DNA from: Styela clava
Taxonomy: Eukaryota; Chordata; Ascidiacea; Stolidobranchia; Styelidae
DNA: 64,000 nt
Direction: 5' to 3'
Assembly: GCF_964204865.1 (NCBI RefSeq)
Contig: NC_135251.1
Span: forward strand, 14,880,001-14,944,000
The position numbers and the translations under genes were made by a program. Below the pieces are notes generated by a model. The model was not told where the DNA came from, ran no database searches, and worked only from the letters and a program-made list of their open reading frames with translations. Positions within the stretch are counted from its first letter, which is position 1. Each line of letters begins with the position of its first letter. Below are positions 11,331-24,164 of the stretch, piece by piece.

Positions 11331-12489
11331 TTTCATTGCTTGATAAGATTATTTCATCGGGTGTTTTTTTGTGCATGAATAAATTGTTTGAAAATATTGG
11401 GATTTGGAATCTACCAATCAAAATAACACTATAAATACCAGTGGAATAATAATCCGGGGACAATGAGTGCTGAAAGCGTCCAGACGGGGGACAGTTACAG
11501 TTTGATAATTTAAAATAATAAACGGCTGTTCCATTTATACATCCAGCTGGCAACCATACCAGTTGAAACACAAATGCATGGTAAAGCAAAAAAACGTGTT
11601 AATTGTTCCCCACTGAAAATAAATAATAGCCGTATACTATTTTTAACAGTAGTATCACCAGATTACTGTTGATTTAACAATAAATAAAACGTAGTTTTTT
11701 GCATCTGTTGGTTTAAAAGTGTGTTTATATATATATAAACTATAACTTTTGTAGGCCTACTTTGAATTTGATAATATTTTGACAAGTAGAGCCATTTTAC
11801 ATGAAATTTTTTACGTTTTTCAATTCAAACAAAACTATGTACAATTAAATGTAGCCATTTTGAGGCAAAATGCTACTATTTTTGAAACTACTTATACAAT
11901 CCGAATAATGTCCTTTCAGCTTTGCTATGTGTTTGAAAACGACTATAGAAAGTCAGTAGTGAGTAGCCTGAATGTATTAATTTGTATTGTCCACATATAC
12001 GGACAATCAATGCCTCTTCAGTGCTACACTTTCCAGCGCTGCAATCCGTACACGGGCATCTACATAATCCTTCTATCATAGTATCTCCATTCAACTTCTC
12101 TTCATTACTATTTTTCGATTGATTTCCACTTATATATACTCAGATATTACATGAATGTTCAAAACATGAAATGCCTTAATTAGTTCAGTCCAACTTAGTT
12201 TGAATAGCAGCGTAACGTAACTTGAATTATTAATATATTTGCCAAACAGCCAAGTAGAGAATTGTTCTGCCGTGTTTTTCTTTGAAATTAACCAAGTATG
12301 CGCAATGATAGTTTTACATATCTTCAACTGAAACTATTCATATGTAACTTGTCTGCAGTTTTGATTAAATTTAAATCAAATTTTTTTTAACTATCAGTAG
12401 AGGTTGCATTCAATTGAATAGAAAATTTTTAACTACTGCATATTTTTGAAATGGGTAAGGATTTACACACCAGCACAATGTATTCATTG

Positions 12490-13318
12490 TAGTGGTTCTC
12501 AACCTTACAATTGCCCTGGTCCCTTTGGATTTGGCTGAAAGCGGAGCCAAATTTACCATTCGGCAAGATAGGCTGAACCCCTTGTCCCATATTATTTTCG
12601 TTTGAAAAATTAAAAAATTAAATACATTCAAATAAGTGAATTCTGATTTACACTGATAAAACTTTTTACCGCGACTAGAAACGGGTATTATGACGTCGGG
12701 GTCTCATCATGCCAAGGCGTTTTATTATAGCCTTGAGTTTTTTAAAAGTGCTGTGTTTTTTCAACGTGCTATTCAATTAATCGAGCGATAAGCGTACGTA
12801 GCTTCATTTAACCTAAATTTCGCATTGCACGCAATATAAAAAATTGTTTATTTCGTATTTACATAAACATAAAATGTATATATGACGTCACAAATAATTC
12901 AATGGAGTCTTATAACGAACGTCATTTTAAAGAGGACCTCATAAATAACTTAGTTTAGAGCTTACATATGCAGAAATAAGGCGATTTCTGGTACTCGAAT
13001 TTATTAAATGTATGCGCGGCATGTCACATTGTAATTGTCACTTTGACTAGGTTTATCTTCGTTAAAACATAAAAAAAATAAAGCAAAATGGGAATTTATA
13101 TTTATTTTAAATAATGCAGTACAAATATAATATATACGATTGCTCCAAAACACATAACTAGTAGGACTGACGTCGCAAAATCATAGTTTCTGTGATTTAT
13201 GTAAAGTTTAATACTGTTGAACACAGATCCTCGGTCATTGTGCTTTTTTACTTTACTTCCCTGTGATTAATATTGTGTACAAACCGACGTAGCAATAAGA
13301 ACTACACTGGAAATGAAC
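12490..13318. mobile_element. Probable decayed DNA-transposon sequence (hAT-like left end)
   Basis: TAGTGGTTCTCAACCTT at the left resembles a hAT terminal repeat, followed by GCCCTGGTCCCTTTGG. Further right lies TATATGACGTCACAAA with the AGAGGACCTCATAAATA segment, which recurs in weaker form at 22139-22195. I see no transposase and no matching right end. The same stretch is present at 17187-18023. Confidence 0.35.
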
Positions 13319-13994
13319 TTTATTTTCAATCGTCTGCTATGAGATAGATTGTGACTGCTCTTGGTTTTCAGGCATGCATTTCAATCAATATAAGTTGTTT
13401 CATGAGACCGTATACTAAAAGGGTTGAGTCAATAAAAAGCTCCATTATAAATGTCTGTTATATGAAAAACAGATTTCTTTATATGCTTAGCACTACTTGA
13501 AACAATTTGAGATTGGTTTATCACATTGCCTCAAGAAGCGGAAAAATGGTTGTGTATATTATTCACATTGATAATTTTTATTTCAAATCCCCATGTTCTT
13601 TAGGTGAATAAAACAACAAACACATATTCAAATATTTATCTGTTGAGAACTATTGGGTGTAGAACAGAATATCAACGTTTGATTCAATTACAGGTCCATT
13701 AAATCTGCAGAAATAACCAAGAACTTAATTGAAGCCCAAGAACATTTTGTTCTTTATAAACTTAAGTAAAAATTGGTAGCATCACGTTCAGTCCAACTAA
13801 CACTTTACATGTGGTATGGAAAATTTGGTAGGCTGTATACCCGAAAAGTATCAAGCACATAAAATGAGTTACTTACGTCAAGAAATATGATATAAACAAC
13901 TTGGTGCTGAGCGAGACGGTTCTACAAAGTTAGAAGAAACAGAAACTTTCAGTCAGCCTAATCCATAACATCACGAGGCCCTGTACCTGTAGAC

Positions 13995-14740
13995 CAGGGG
14001 TCGGCAAACTGCGGCCAGCGGGCCATATGCGGCCCGCGGACAAATTTTTTGCGGTCCTCGAATGACTTTTAATTCATAAAACAAAAAAATTGATTCTAAA
14101 TGCATTGTATCCACATAAATTTATGTGGTAACAAGTGCCGCTGTACGTCGTTTGTTTTATAGCAAGTAGTGTCAGTAAGTCGTTTACTGGATGGACGTCA
14201 TCGTTGGTTGTAATTATAAATTAGGTTTATTATGATTTTTAAAATTTGAAAAATGTCTGGAGAATGGAGGGAAGTTTGCGACGAGGGCCGAACATTCCAA
14301 GTGCTAATAAGGAAAAATATTTTTATTTCTCGCGCATTTCAAAACCAGTTTGCTTGGTATGCCAGGTAAGCATCGCAGTTATTAAGGTATTTAATGTTAA
14401 ACGAACGTATCATTGCAAAAACGAAATTCGACCACGAGACTCACTTGGTATTTCCATTTTTACACAAGGCTAGATTAAATAGCAATCATTTTTCACACAA
14501 CCTTCCTAGATGATATAATTCCAACCAGGCGGAGTGGAAGTACATCCTGGTATTCCTGGTACATTTATCATATTCAATATGCCGGTAACAAACTCCGTAA
14601 TCTTTTTAAATTTTGTGAAGCATTATACAGCTAAATGTAAACTAGCAGCATTTATTACAAAAGGAAAGAAAGAACAGAATATAATATTGAAGCAAACGTA
14701 TTTTTTAAAGGAAGAAGTCGAGATGTTGACAACGAAGAAA
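13995..14740 (+). mobile_element. hAT transposon remnant, copy 2
   Basis: Duplicate of the remnant at 9662 with the same terminal sequence and the same KPVCLVCQ coding trace (about 14250-14440), again out of frame. It is interrupted on the right by the MITE-like element that begins at 14741. Confidence 0.75.
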
Positions 14741-15141
14741 CGAGAATATCGGTTGGAAACCGAAGACTTATCGATCGATAGTTAGGGGATCCCCCAAAAC
14801 AGAAACTGCAGTTTCGATTCATCCGCTCTTGTAACTTGCGCACTGCGCATCGCACACACACACTCGGCGGGTTTCAAAATTCTCTCGCTTTACAAAAATC
14901 TAGATCACTATATCAATAATTGATTGATAACTCGCTAATTATACGACATAATTCGCCCAAAATCAATAGGATTCTGGTCCGAGATAAGATGAATGCACAT
15001 GCAAAATCTGGAGCAGATTCAATCCCGCTTTCGTGAGATATCGCGTGCATCTAACAGACACACACACACACAGACAGACAGACATACAGACAGACATACA
15101 AATACCTATCAATATACTTACCGATCTTAAGATCGATAAGT
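14741..15141 (+). mobile_element. MITE-like element, copy C (absent from duplication copy 1)
   Basis: In copy 1 the site reads gacaacgaagaaatcaacg; here about 400 bp sits between gaagaaa and tcaacg. The insert begins CGAGAATATCGG and ends with ACTTACCGATCTTAAGATCG then ATAAGT, a near-perfect hairpin. It contains the family landmarks plus extra ACACAC and CAGA microsatellite. The empty site in copy 1 defines the element ends to within a base or two. Confidence 0.8.
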
Positions 15142-15324
15142 AATCAACGAACATTACCGTAAAGTTGATTAGCGTATCCACGCGTATGGCGTCCATAGCG
15201 TGCAGATTCTCGTACGGAAATATAGCAATCCATTCAATACAATATACAGTGGTAACAAGTCGAACTGCATCTAATGCTATGGAGTAAAACACCCAATCGG
15301 CTTCGTGCAGCCATTTTATGTCCC
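15142..15324 (-). pseudogene. Rolling-stone-like exon 3 fragment, copy 2
   Basis: Duplicate of the fragment at 10400-10583: same acceptor and same GDIKWLHEADW frame, with a Val to Ile change. The frame now runs directly into the inserted MITE-like element at 15141, which replaces the boundary seen in copy 1. Confidence 0.65.
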
Positions 15325-15724
15325 CTATAATCACATAAGAAAGTATTCCATAACATGGAATCAACATTCAGATTGAAACAATGCATGGTGCATCAATGAT
15401 ATCAATACTCGAATCAAGTTATAGCACCTTCACAATCAGGAACTTCCCGGCGTTCAGAATCAGCACGTGTATTCTGTCGGGTTAGATTTTGTCTTTCTTC
15501 TGTTTGTATTTTCAAGGGGCAAAGATACATTTGCCATTTTGAACCGATATTTCAGTATACCACTGAATGCAGAAAGATTGATCATACGGTAAAGCAGCGG
15601 TTCCTAACCGGACACCGGGGCTCAACAAGGGGTCCAAAGAGCAGTTTGAGGGGTGCTTCAATGCTGGGCGAAAAACTGATTTTATTTCATTTCCTCCATT
15701 TCCAAAAACCCGTGCTTCTTTGTT

Positions 15725-16023
15725 ACTTATCGATTTTAATCGATAAGTATGTTGATAGATATTTGTCTGTCTGTATGTCTGTTTGTCTGTTAGATGCACG
15801 CGATATCTCACGAAAGCGAGATTGAATCTGCTCCAGATTTCGCAAGTGTATTCATCTTATCTCGGACCAGAAGCCTATTGATTTTGGGCGAATTATGTCG
15901 TATAATTAGCAAGTTATCAATCAATTAGTGATGGGACACAAGGTGTCACTATGGAGTAAGAGCGCTGTTTTGGGGATCCCTAACTTTCGATCGATAAGTC
16001 TTCGTCTCTGATCGATATTCTCG
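15725..16023 (-). mobile_element. MITE-like element, copy D
   Basis: Duplicate of copy B within duplication copy 2. Its microsatellite is much shorter (TGTCTGTCTGTATGTCTG class) and its right-hand hairpin is intact (ACTTATCGATTTTAATCGAT then AAGT). It also retains the TGAATCTGCTCCAGATTT segment that copy B has lost. Confidence 0.7.
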
Positions 16024-18139
16024 TTTCATTGCTTGATAAGATTATTTCATCGGGTGTTTTTTGTGCATGAATAAATTGTTTGAAAATATTGGGATTTGGA
16101 ATCTACCAATCAAAATAACACTATAAATACCAGTGGAATGATAATCCGGGGACAATGAGTGCTGAAAGCGTCCAGACGGGGGACAGTTACAGTTTGATAA
16201 TTTAAAATAATAAACGGCTGTTCCATTTATACATCCAGCTGGCAACCATACCAGTTGAAACACAAATGCATGGTAAAGCAAAAAAACGTGTTAATTGTTC
16301 CCCACTGAAAATAAATAATAGCCGTATACTATTTTTAACAGTAGTATCACCAGATTACTGTTGATTTAACAATGAATAAAACGTAGTTTTTTGCATCTGT
16401 TGGTTCAAAAGTGTGTTTATATATATATAAATTATAACTTTTGTAGGCCTACTTTGAATTTGATAATATTTTGACAAGTAGAGCCATTTTACATGAAATT
16501 TTTTACGTTTTTCAATCCAAACAAAACTATGTACAATTAAATGTAGCCATTTTGAGGCAAAATGCTACTATTTTTGAAACTACTTATACAATCCTAATAT
16601 TGTCCTTTCAGCTATGCTATGTGTTTGAAATCGAGTATAGAAAGTCAGTAGTGAGTAGCCTGAATGTATTAATTTGTATTGTACACATATACGGACAATC
16701 AATGCCTCTTCAGTGCTACACTTTCCAGCGCTGCAATCCGTACACGGGCATCTACATAATCCTTCTATCATAGTATCTCCATTCAACGTCTCTTCATTAC
16801 TATTTTTCGATTGATTTCCACCTATATATATATACTCAGATTTTACATGAATGTTCTAAAATAAAATAATGCCTCAATCAGTTCAGTCCAACTTAGTATG
16901 AATAGCATCGTAACGTAACTTGAATTATTAATATATTTGCCAAACAGCCAAGTAGAGAATTGTTCTGCCGTGTTTTTCTTGAAATAAACCAAGTATGGGC
17001 AATGATAGCTTTACATATCTCCAACTGTAACTATTCATATGTAACTTGGATGCAGTTTTGATTAAATTTAAATCAAATTTTTTTTAACTATCAGTAGAGG
17101 TTGCATTTAACTGAATAGAAAATTTTTAACTACTGCATATTTTTGAAATGGGTAAGGATTTACACACCAGCACAATGTATTCATTGTAGTGGTTCTCAAC
17201 CTTACAATTGCCCTGGTCCCTTTGGATTTGGCTGAAAGCGGAGCCAAATTTACCAATCGGCAAGATAGGCTGAACCCCTTGTCCCATATTATTTTCGTTT
17301 GAAAAATTAAAAAATTAAATACATTCAAATAAGTGAATTCTGATTTACACTGATAAAACTTTTTACCGCGACTAGAAACGGGTATTATGACGTCGGGGTC
17401 TCATCATGCCAAGGCGTTTTATTATAGCCTTGAGTTTTTTAAAAGTGCTGTGTATTTTCAACGTGCTATTCAATTAATTCAATTCGAGTGATAAGCGTAC
17501 GTAGCTTCATTTAACCTAAATTTCGCATTGCACGCAATATAAAAAATTGTTTATTTCGTATTTACATAAACATAAAATGTATATATGACGTCACAAATAA
17601 TTCAATGGAGTCTTATAACGAACGTCATTTTAAAGAGGACCTCATAAATAACTTAGTTCAGAGCTTACATATGCAGCAATTAGGCGATTTCTGGTACTCG
17701 AATTTATTAAATGTATGCGCGGCATGTCACATTGTAATTGTCACTTTGACTCGGTTTATCTTCGTTAAAACATAAAAAAAAAATAAAGCAAAATTGGAAT
17801 TTGTATTTATTTTAAATAATGCAGTACAAATATAATATATACGATTGCTCCAAAACACATAACTAGTAGGACTGGCGTGGCAAAATCATAGTTTCTGTGA
17901 TTTATGTAAAGTTTAATACTGTTGAACACAGATCCTCGGTTATTGTGCTTTTTTACTTTACTTTCCTGTGATTATTATTGTGTACAAACCGACGTAGCAA
18001 TAAGAACTACACTAGAAATGAACTGTAACATGTCTTTCAATTCCAACACACGCGGCTTGTCATGTAAAGTTGTAACCAAAAATGCAACTATGCATGAACA
18101 AAAGAGAAATTTGAAGAATATCATATTCGTTTTGTGATT

Positions 18140-19940
18140 TTACACCCTGGCACTTCCATTTGCAGAAACCATTACTTCAAGTCCAACGTTATTTTCTCCA
18201 TCTCCACCTTCATTGCCGTTTTCCCCAACAGTAGGCTGCATACACGACGACTTTATTGCTATGAATGCCCTCAAGTGGTAGAAACCAAAAGACACCGCGT
18301 GTACAGCAGGTGCGCCTACTAAAATAACTGCAAAGACAACACCAGTTGAAACTCCTGGTTCTGATTTCCAGTCTAAAATACCAGCGTAAAATTCCGATTT
18401 ATCATTTGCTCCGTGCAGTATCAACGTAATCAATACGTACGTGATGCCGTATAGAGAGACGTAAACGAAATGCAAAAACCGAACCGGAACACGAGAAATA
18501 AACAGGTCTATAGTGACCAGAACTGAATTCATAACGTGCTGGTGAATATTGACAGCGTTACTAGTCACTTTGTTATCTGTAAGGAAACTCCAATACAGAA
18601 TTGTGATGATATACTGTGCTCCTGTTGAGGCTGAACTCGTCACCCATGTTAAATGGTGAAACCATCGTAGTTCGTCTGAAATAAATACATCCAGAAATAA
18701 CAAAAAAGTAGAACTTAAATTACATCAAAATGTCAGTTATACATAAGTCAAATGAAATTTTTCAAATATATTCAGTATATTTTATAATAACTCGAACCTA
18801 AAATTTCGATAATAACTTTGAATTTCCTTGGAAATAATAATAATAATTCTGCAAGATATGCAAGAGCAAACTTTTCATATGCCAATCGTGGTATTTAGTG
18901 CCATAAAAATTCAACTATACATTTCCTTTTGCACTATATAAAATATAATCACCTTTATTGCATTTGTTCCCCATACAACAATCTGGTTCAGATCTTCCAA
19001 AATAAGCATCTCTCGTTAATCCATATATTGAAACGACAAGATGAAGAAAGAAGTGAGCTACGAGAGTCCATTCTCCCCAATTTGATAGATATGCATAATA
19101 TTTAGTGTCGTATTTTATAAGATGCATAGCATTCATGATCGACCATAGTAAACAGTAAACGAAAATACATGCTCGATACGCGACGTAGACAGACTTGAAA
19201 CGAAACCACTGAAAATATAAAAATATGTTAATATGTATATATTTCTTTTTCAGTTAACTAATGATTTTGAATGTTATAATAATGTTTTATTATTTGAGCA
19301 CTGGAATTTTCTAATGGGTATATTAAGAAAGCTTGAAAGCCCCTACATAAGTGTAGATCCGTTCCAAAGTCACGTTAACTGAACCTTCAAGACGTAGACG
19401 AAGTTTGGAATTAGGCTATTAGCTGAAACATCTTTCAGTCAAAATTCAAACCGAATGGTGGTGAAGTTGATAACCTTGCGTGGTGAGACTATGAATGCGC
19501 GTTCATTCAATGTTATATTCTCAGATTCACCACACCAATTATATTCTCATCTGAAATTGTCGTCCAGGAGCCTGTGCTCCGTTTTTATACCAGATCGCTC
19601 ATAGTACCTAATTTTTCAGCTATTCATTTAACGTTTCTGAGGACTTGTAACCATAGACATCCCTATTAAAGAACTCTATCGTGATAGTCTCGAGTGGCTC
19701 ATAGTTACTGAACTTATGTGGAAAAAAATAAGGGTGCGTAACGGTACTTTGATACCCAATTATATCTTCGAATCAACTTTTAAAAAACACACATCCGTTG
19801 AACTAAAAAATTTTCAAATAAATATTCAAGTATTCTAAAAAAAAATTTGTTACCTGTGCTGAGTAGAAGTCAGTGGGTTTTGCATCGGCAAATCCAATAT
19901 GTTTACGTTGAAATTCATATGCACAAGAAGTAACAGCCAT
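18140..19940 (-). CDS. Rolling-stone-like multi-pass membrane protein A
   Basis: Three exons on the minus strand: 19854-19940 (start codon at 19940), 18953-19208 and 18140-18675, with phases 0 and 1 and about 292 residues. The N-terminus MAVTSCAYEFQRKHIGFADA leads to DFYSAQ|WF, the family's conserved entry to the first membrane segment. YLSNWGEWTLVAHFFLHLVV matches the Tyr-Leu-Thr/Ser-Asn-Trp core of rolling stone. Exon 3 starts DELRWFHHLTWV and holds several further hydrophobic segments ending at SFGFYHLRAF, then a Gly/Asn/Glu-rich tail. Drosophila rolling stone is needed for myoblast fusion; for invertebrate deuterostome relatives the role is unknown. First of three intact tandem paralogues, with two broken fragments further downstream. 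Confidence 0.9.
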
Positions 19941-22600
19941 TTTAATTTAAGACTAATGAAGCTTCACCATATGAGTCATTAATTAAATTTCGAGTGCTTC
20001 TACTAAATCTATTAGAAAAATAAGGTATGAACTCAAACAAAGAAGCACAAGGCTCCATTACTTCCATACGGTGTGAAAAATAATCGACTGTCCTTTGGAA
20101 CGTGTCACTTGACTAAAATTACGTCATGCCATAAATCAATAACAATTTTTGGCACAAATTTTCCAGGTCAGAAAAGAAGGGCGTGACAAACGTTTGTGCA
20201 TTTCTGCTTTGATAATAATTTTTATGGCACAGAAACTGCATATGCCAGAACACTATACGCCTATCAATACAGGCAAGCGATGTGTGAATAAATAAAAAAT
20301 TTGTAATTACTTTGTATAACAAAGTAGGTAATTGAACAACGTATAGCATAGAATTTCTGAAAGTATTACCAAAAGGTGTTTCTTCTGGTATCACATAGTT
20401 AATACTACCTCATATGAAGAAATCGTATGACATAATCTAGGCTAGAAATATTTATAATTTCCCAACAATGGTGGCGTTGGATTCACTGCATAATTTCGAA
20501 TACAACACCTGAATATATCGTTAATTACCTGTATATAATTGCAATCTACACGTCTGAAAGTCCAAAGTTGTTACGCACGTCTCATAGAAATCGTATTCTA
20601 TTCATTGTAAACACCTAATCCTTTCTAAATCTCTTCTACTGCAACCACGTTTTGGGCAGAAATTAATCGATTTAAAGTGAAAGGCATGCCGTTCGCGTCG
20701 CTCTAAAATAACTTTTATTTTGTCTGTTTCTGATATTAAATTGTTGCGTCATTCCGATTCGTGGTGACTTATCACGTTTCAAGTCAATCTTTTAATAACT
20801 CAACTAATGCATTATTTTTATCTTTTAATATTATGAAATTGAATATATTCCTTTTAGCCAAGTAGACTATTTTAAACAGATTTCAAGTTTGTAACAACAA
20901 CAGAAGACAATGACACGAGCCAATGTATGATTGCTCGCCCAGTTACACCTTGGACTGTCAGCACCGCCAACTGAATAATACCTTGGTACTGCAATATACT
21001 GCCGTTCATATACAGCCCAATATCCCGTTTTGAAGCAAGCCATTCAAATGCCAATTAGACAAGTAAGAATAAAAAGGATCTGCTGTTCGTACTCAGACCA
21101 AAACTGTATTTGCTATTGTTACACATTACCATCTTCAAGAAGAAACATTTTTAACAACCACATCTTTCCGCGTCAATTTTTGTGGAAGATGTATAAATTT
21201 TATCGAATCAAAATATCATTTTTTATATGCTTACTAATACCGATTTTACATTGTTTAAAAACAGTAAGTACTTTTATTGAACATTTCGCTCCTTCATTCA
21301 GAGGGCAAACTAATAGCCTGTTTGATGATTGCATTAGTTATAAGAAAAACATCGTAATTTCGCATATGAGGTTTCACAAGTAAGCATTTAAGTTACTGAT
21401 AATTCTTTACATGCTTGTTCCCCCTGATATTACAGCGTACAATAATAAAGTGTGCAACATTTTGTTTCGTGTTTTTATGTACTGCACAATATCTTTGGTA
21501 ATAAATCTAGAATGCTAAATGAACATTGATATTATTTATCTGTCTAACCCAACTCACAACCCTTCAGAAATACCCCAATGCGCGTTATCTACATCTATCT
21601 TTTGCGGCAAACTGGAATAATTTCTGTCAGACAGTATTTAAGACGCTGTCAATCGATTTCGATGCAACTTTAGTACCAGATTACTATTCTGTTCCGCCCG
21701 AGGGTTGGCTTCAGTGTGGTATTTTGTTTAGGCCATGGTCGAATAAGTGCAATTTAAGCAGTCAAAATTTTTCTGATATCCCCTTATGAGTAATTAAATA
21801 GTGCGATATTTGTTTAAGATCAAATTCGAAAGAGTGCAATTGGGTAATGACATTTTATTTTTCACAAATAAGGCTTTCTGATTAGTGTCTCAACAGTGAT
21901 TCGAAATAACGTTTTTGCAAATTTTCATTGTCGAGGTGTATTTAATTAAACGATAGTATTCAACAGAAATTAGTATTTAGCTCTTGCGACTTTTACGTCT
22001 CTTACTAAAACGTTTAGGACTAGAAAATTAGTGTACGTATCTCACTTGTACCCGAAATTTTGTATTTTGTGCAATATAAGTCTTTTCATGACATTATTAT
22101 ACATTTAGCGAAAAATCTATTATGAAGTCATAATAATTTTATGACGTCACTGAAAAGAGGGACCTCGCAAATAGCCTAGCCTAGTAGGGCCTCTCATCGT
22201 CTAAATTCGATCCTGTTCCTGCCGAATAGTCTGAACCCTAGACACTGACAGCTGGTGTTTTATTACTCCACACAATCGTATACTTCTCATTTACACCTAC
22301 TTGATAACAATTACAAAGTTTAGACCAAATAGATATTCATATATCAACAGTTGGAAAAACATTGCTCTTATCAGAGGAAGCCTTCACCACGTAGACAGTT
22401 TTAGAATTATACCAATTAATTTTAACAACCAGTGAAATATACTTTCGCGAAGAGTATTCTTAAATGTACTTTTAATTTAATAATTTTCGAACAAAATGGC
22501 AATATTCAAAATGAGAGGTTTGAACACGAGTCAAAAATCTGACATTGCGACAAGACAAAAAATTAGTGTATTCTTTTTTCCATACTCGTAGTTTTTCCAT
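19941..22600. other. Intergenic between rolling-stone-like genes A and B
   Basis: AT-rich. Short open frames near 20872 (-), 21030 (+) and 21526 (+) have no family resemblance that I can see and no clear splice partners. Near 22139 the sequence TATGACGTCACTGAAAAG is followed by a GGGACCTCGCAAATAG stretch, a weak relative of the repeat at 12883. No rolling-stone exon remnants were recognised here. Confidence 0.5.
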
Positions 22601-24164
22601 TTAAACGTCCTCTTTGGGGTGTGACATCTCAAAACCAGAATTGTCCTCCCCGCTATTCTCTGAACTTGTGGAAGAACAACCACCACTTCTCGCAATGAAA
22701 GCCCGGAGATGGTAAAATCCAAAACTAACTAGATGTATAATGGGTGATCCTACAACGATCAGCCCAACACATACACCGGCACTGATACCAGGTGCACTTT
22801 CCCAGTCCAAAAGATTTGTATAGAAAGCCGATTTCACATCTGCTCCGTGTAGAATTGCGGTAAAAAGCACATACGTTAGTCCATAAAGGGACACATAAAT
22901 AAAATGAAATAAGCGAATTGGAATTCGTGAAATGAAAATATCTAAAATCATTAACACGGAATTCATTATGTGTTGGTGTACGTTTGCGGGCACAGAGGCT
23001 ACACTTATGCCAGATAAAAATGCCCAGTAGATAATGGTTACAATGAAGTTGACACCAGCTGTTGCCGTAAGTACAACCCAAGTTAAATGATGAAACCAAC
23101 GAACATCACCTGTAAAAGTAAATAATCGATATTTGTCCGCTTGTACATACTAGATATGAAGGCTACTGTGGCTGTGGTTGTTTCAAATACATTGATCCAA
23201 CAATTGCTCTAGGTCTACATCTATAATCATAACCGACTTGATTCGGGCCATCCAAATGAGTATAAGACAATAGTGAACGTGTTTCAGCCGCTTAGTTGTG
23301 TATACCAATTGTCTAGTCTATAGTATTATAATGATACATTCATTTACATGCTTGTATTTGAGTCTGTGAGGTGTGTGCAAAAACAGTTCAAATGGGCATA
23401 GTCTACCTAATCATGCATGACTTGGAATTTTCCGTTTTGTGGTAAACTATCCATATAATTTTTATGTTTTGGAGCTTATAAATGAAGTTGACCTCGTCAA
23501 ACTTACCATTGTTGCATTGGTTTCCTGGGCAGCATCCAACTTCAGTTGACGTCGAGTCTCTTGATTGTGAGAACAAACCATAGATTGCCACTAGAAGAGC
23601 AAGAAGAAAATGTACAACTAGTGTCCATTCCGCCCAGTTAGACAAATACGCAACGTAGATTGGGTATGCTTCTACAAGAATAATTGTTGTATTGATCGAC
23701 CAAATCAGACAGTAGAGAAACATGAAGGCACGATACAGAACGAACAGAATTTTAGAGTTGAACCACTGTAAAAGAAAATATTACTATTATATCTTTCATT
23801 GAAAAATTTTCGAGTTTAAAAAGCATTAACTTTGATAATGTATAATGTTGAAAAGTAAAAGCTTTTAGATAAAGCTCGTAAAATAAAATCATTTTCCATT
23901 GTTCTTGAAATTCTTTAACATGAACTGCAAAAGCGTTCAAATAGCAGTATGCATAAGCAGGATACTGGAATGTGTAAATTAATTTGAATAACGTAATATA
24001 GAAGTAGCTTACAATAAAAATTTAAAGCAATGCAATAGCACAAAGGAAAAATTTGGCAATTCGTTATACTGTATACTTACTTGTGAAACATAGAAATCCG
24101 ACGCAGAAGCATCTGCAAACGCAAAATGTTTGAGTTGAAATTCGTAACCACAGCTTGTGGCCAT
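22601..24164 (-). CDS. Rolling-stone-like multi-pass membrane protein B
   Basis: Three exons: 24081-24164 (start at 24164), 23507-23765 and 22601-23109; phases 0 and 1; about 283 residues. MATSCGYEFQLKHFAFADAS then DFYVSQ|WF opens the protein. Exon 2 has FMFLYCLIWSINTT and YLSNWAEWTLVVHFLLALLV; a Cys pair (GCCPGNQCNNG) sits in the loop before exon 3, like CCMGNKCNKG in gene A. Exon 3 begins GDVRWFHHLTWVV and ends in a Ser/Gly-rich acidic tail. Sequence and exon structure are closest to gene A. A multi-pass membrane protein is certain; its biological role is not. Confidence 0.9.

Larger units (their letters stand above)
8985..13319. repeat. Tandem segmental duplication, copy 1
   Basis: This 4.3 kb block is repeated directly after itself. 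It opens with ttattttNaatcgtctgc and closes with agaactacactNgaaatgaa; copy 2 follows with no spacer. The copies are almost identical by eye, with scattered single-base changes and a few small indels. Contents in order: unknown AT-rich sequence, a hAT remnant, a broken rolling-stone exon (-), another hAT-end-like piece, a MITE-like element (-), non-coding sequence, a third hAT-end-like piece near 12490, and AT-rich sequence with a TGACGTCA palindrome. Confidence 0.9.
13320..18024. repeat. Tandem segmental duplication, copy 2
   Basis: Second copy of the preceding block, about 370 bp longer, mainly because of one extra MITE-like element (14741-15141). It ends at gaaatgaact, just before the 3' end of the first intact rolling-stone-like gene on the minus strand. 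Both copies keep the same order of remnants, so the duplication followed the earlier insertions. Confidence 0.9.
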
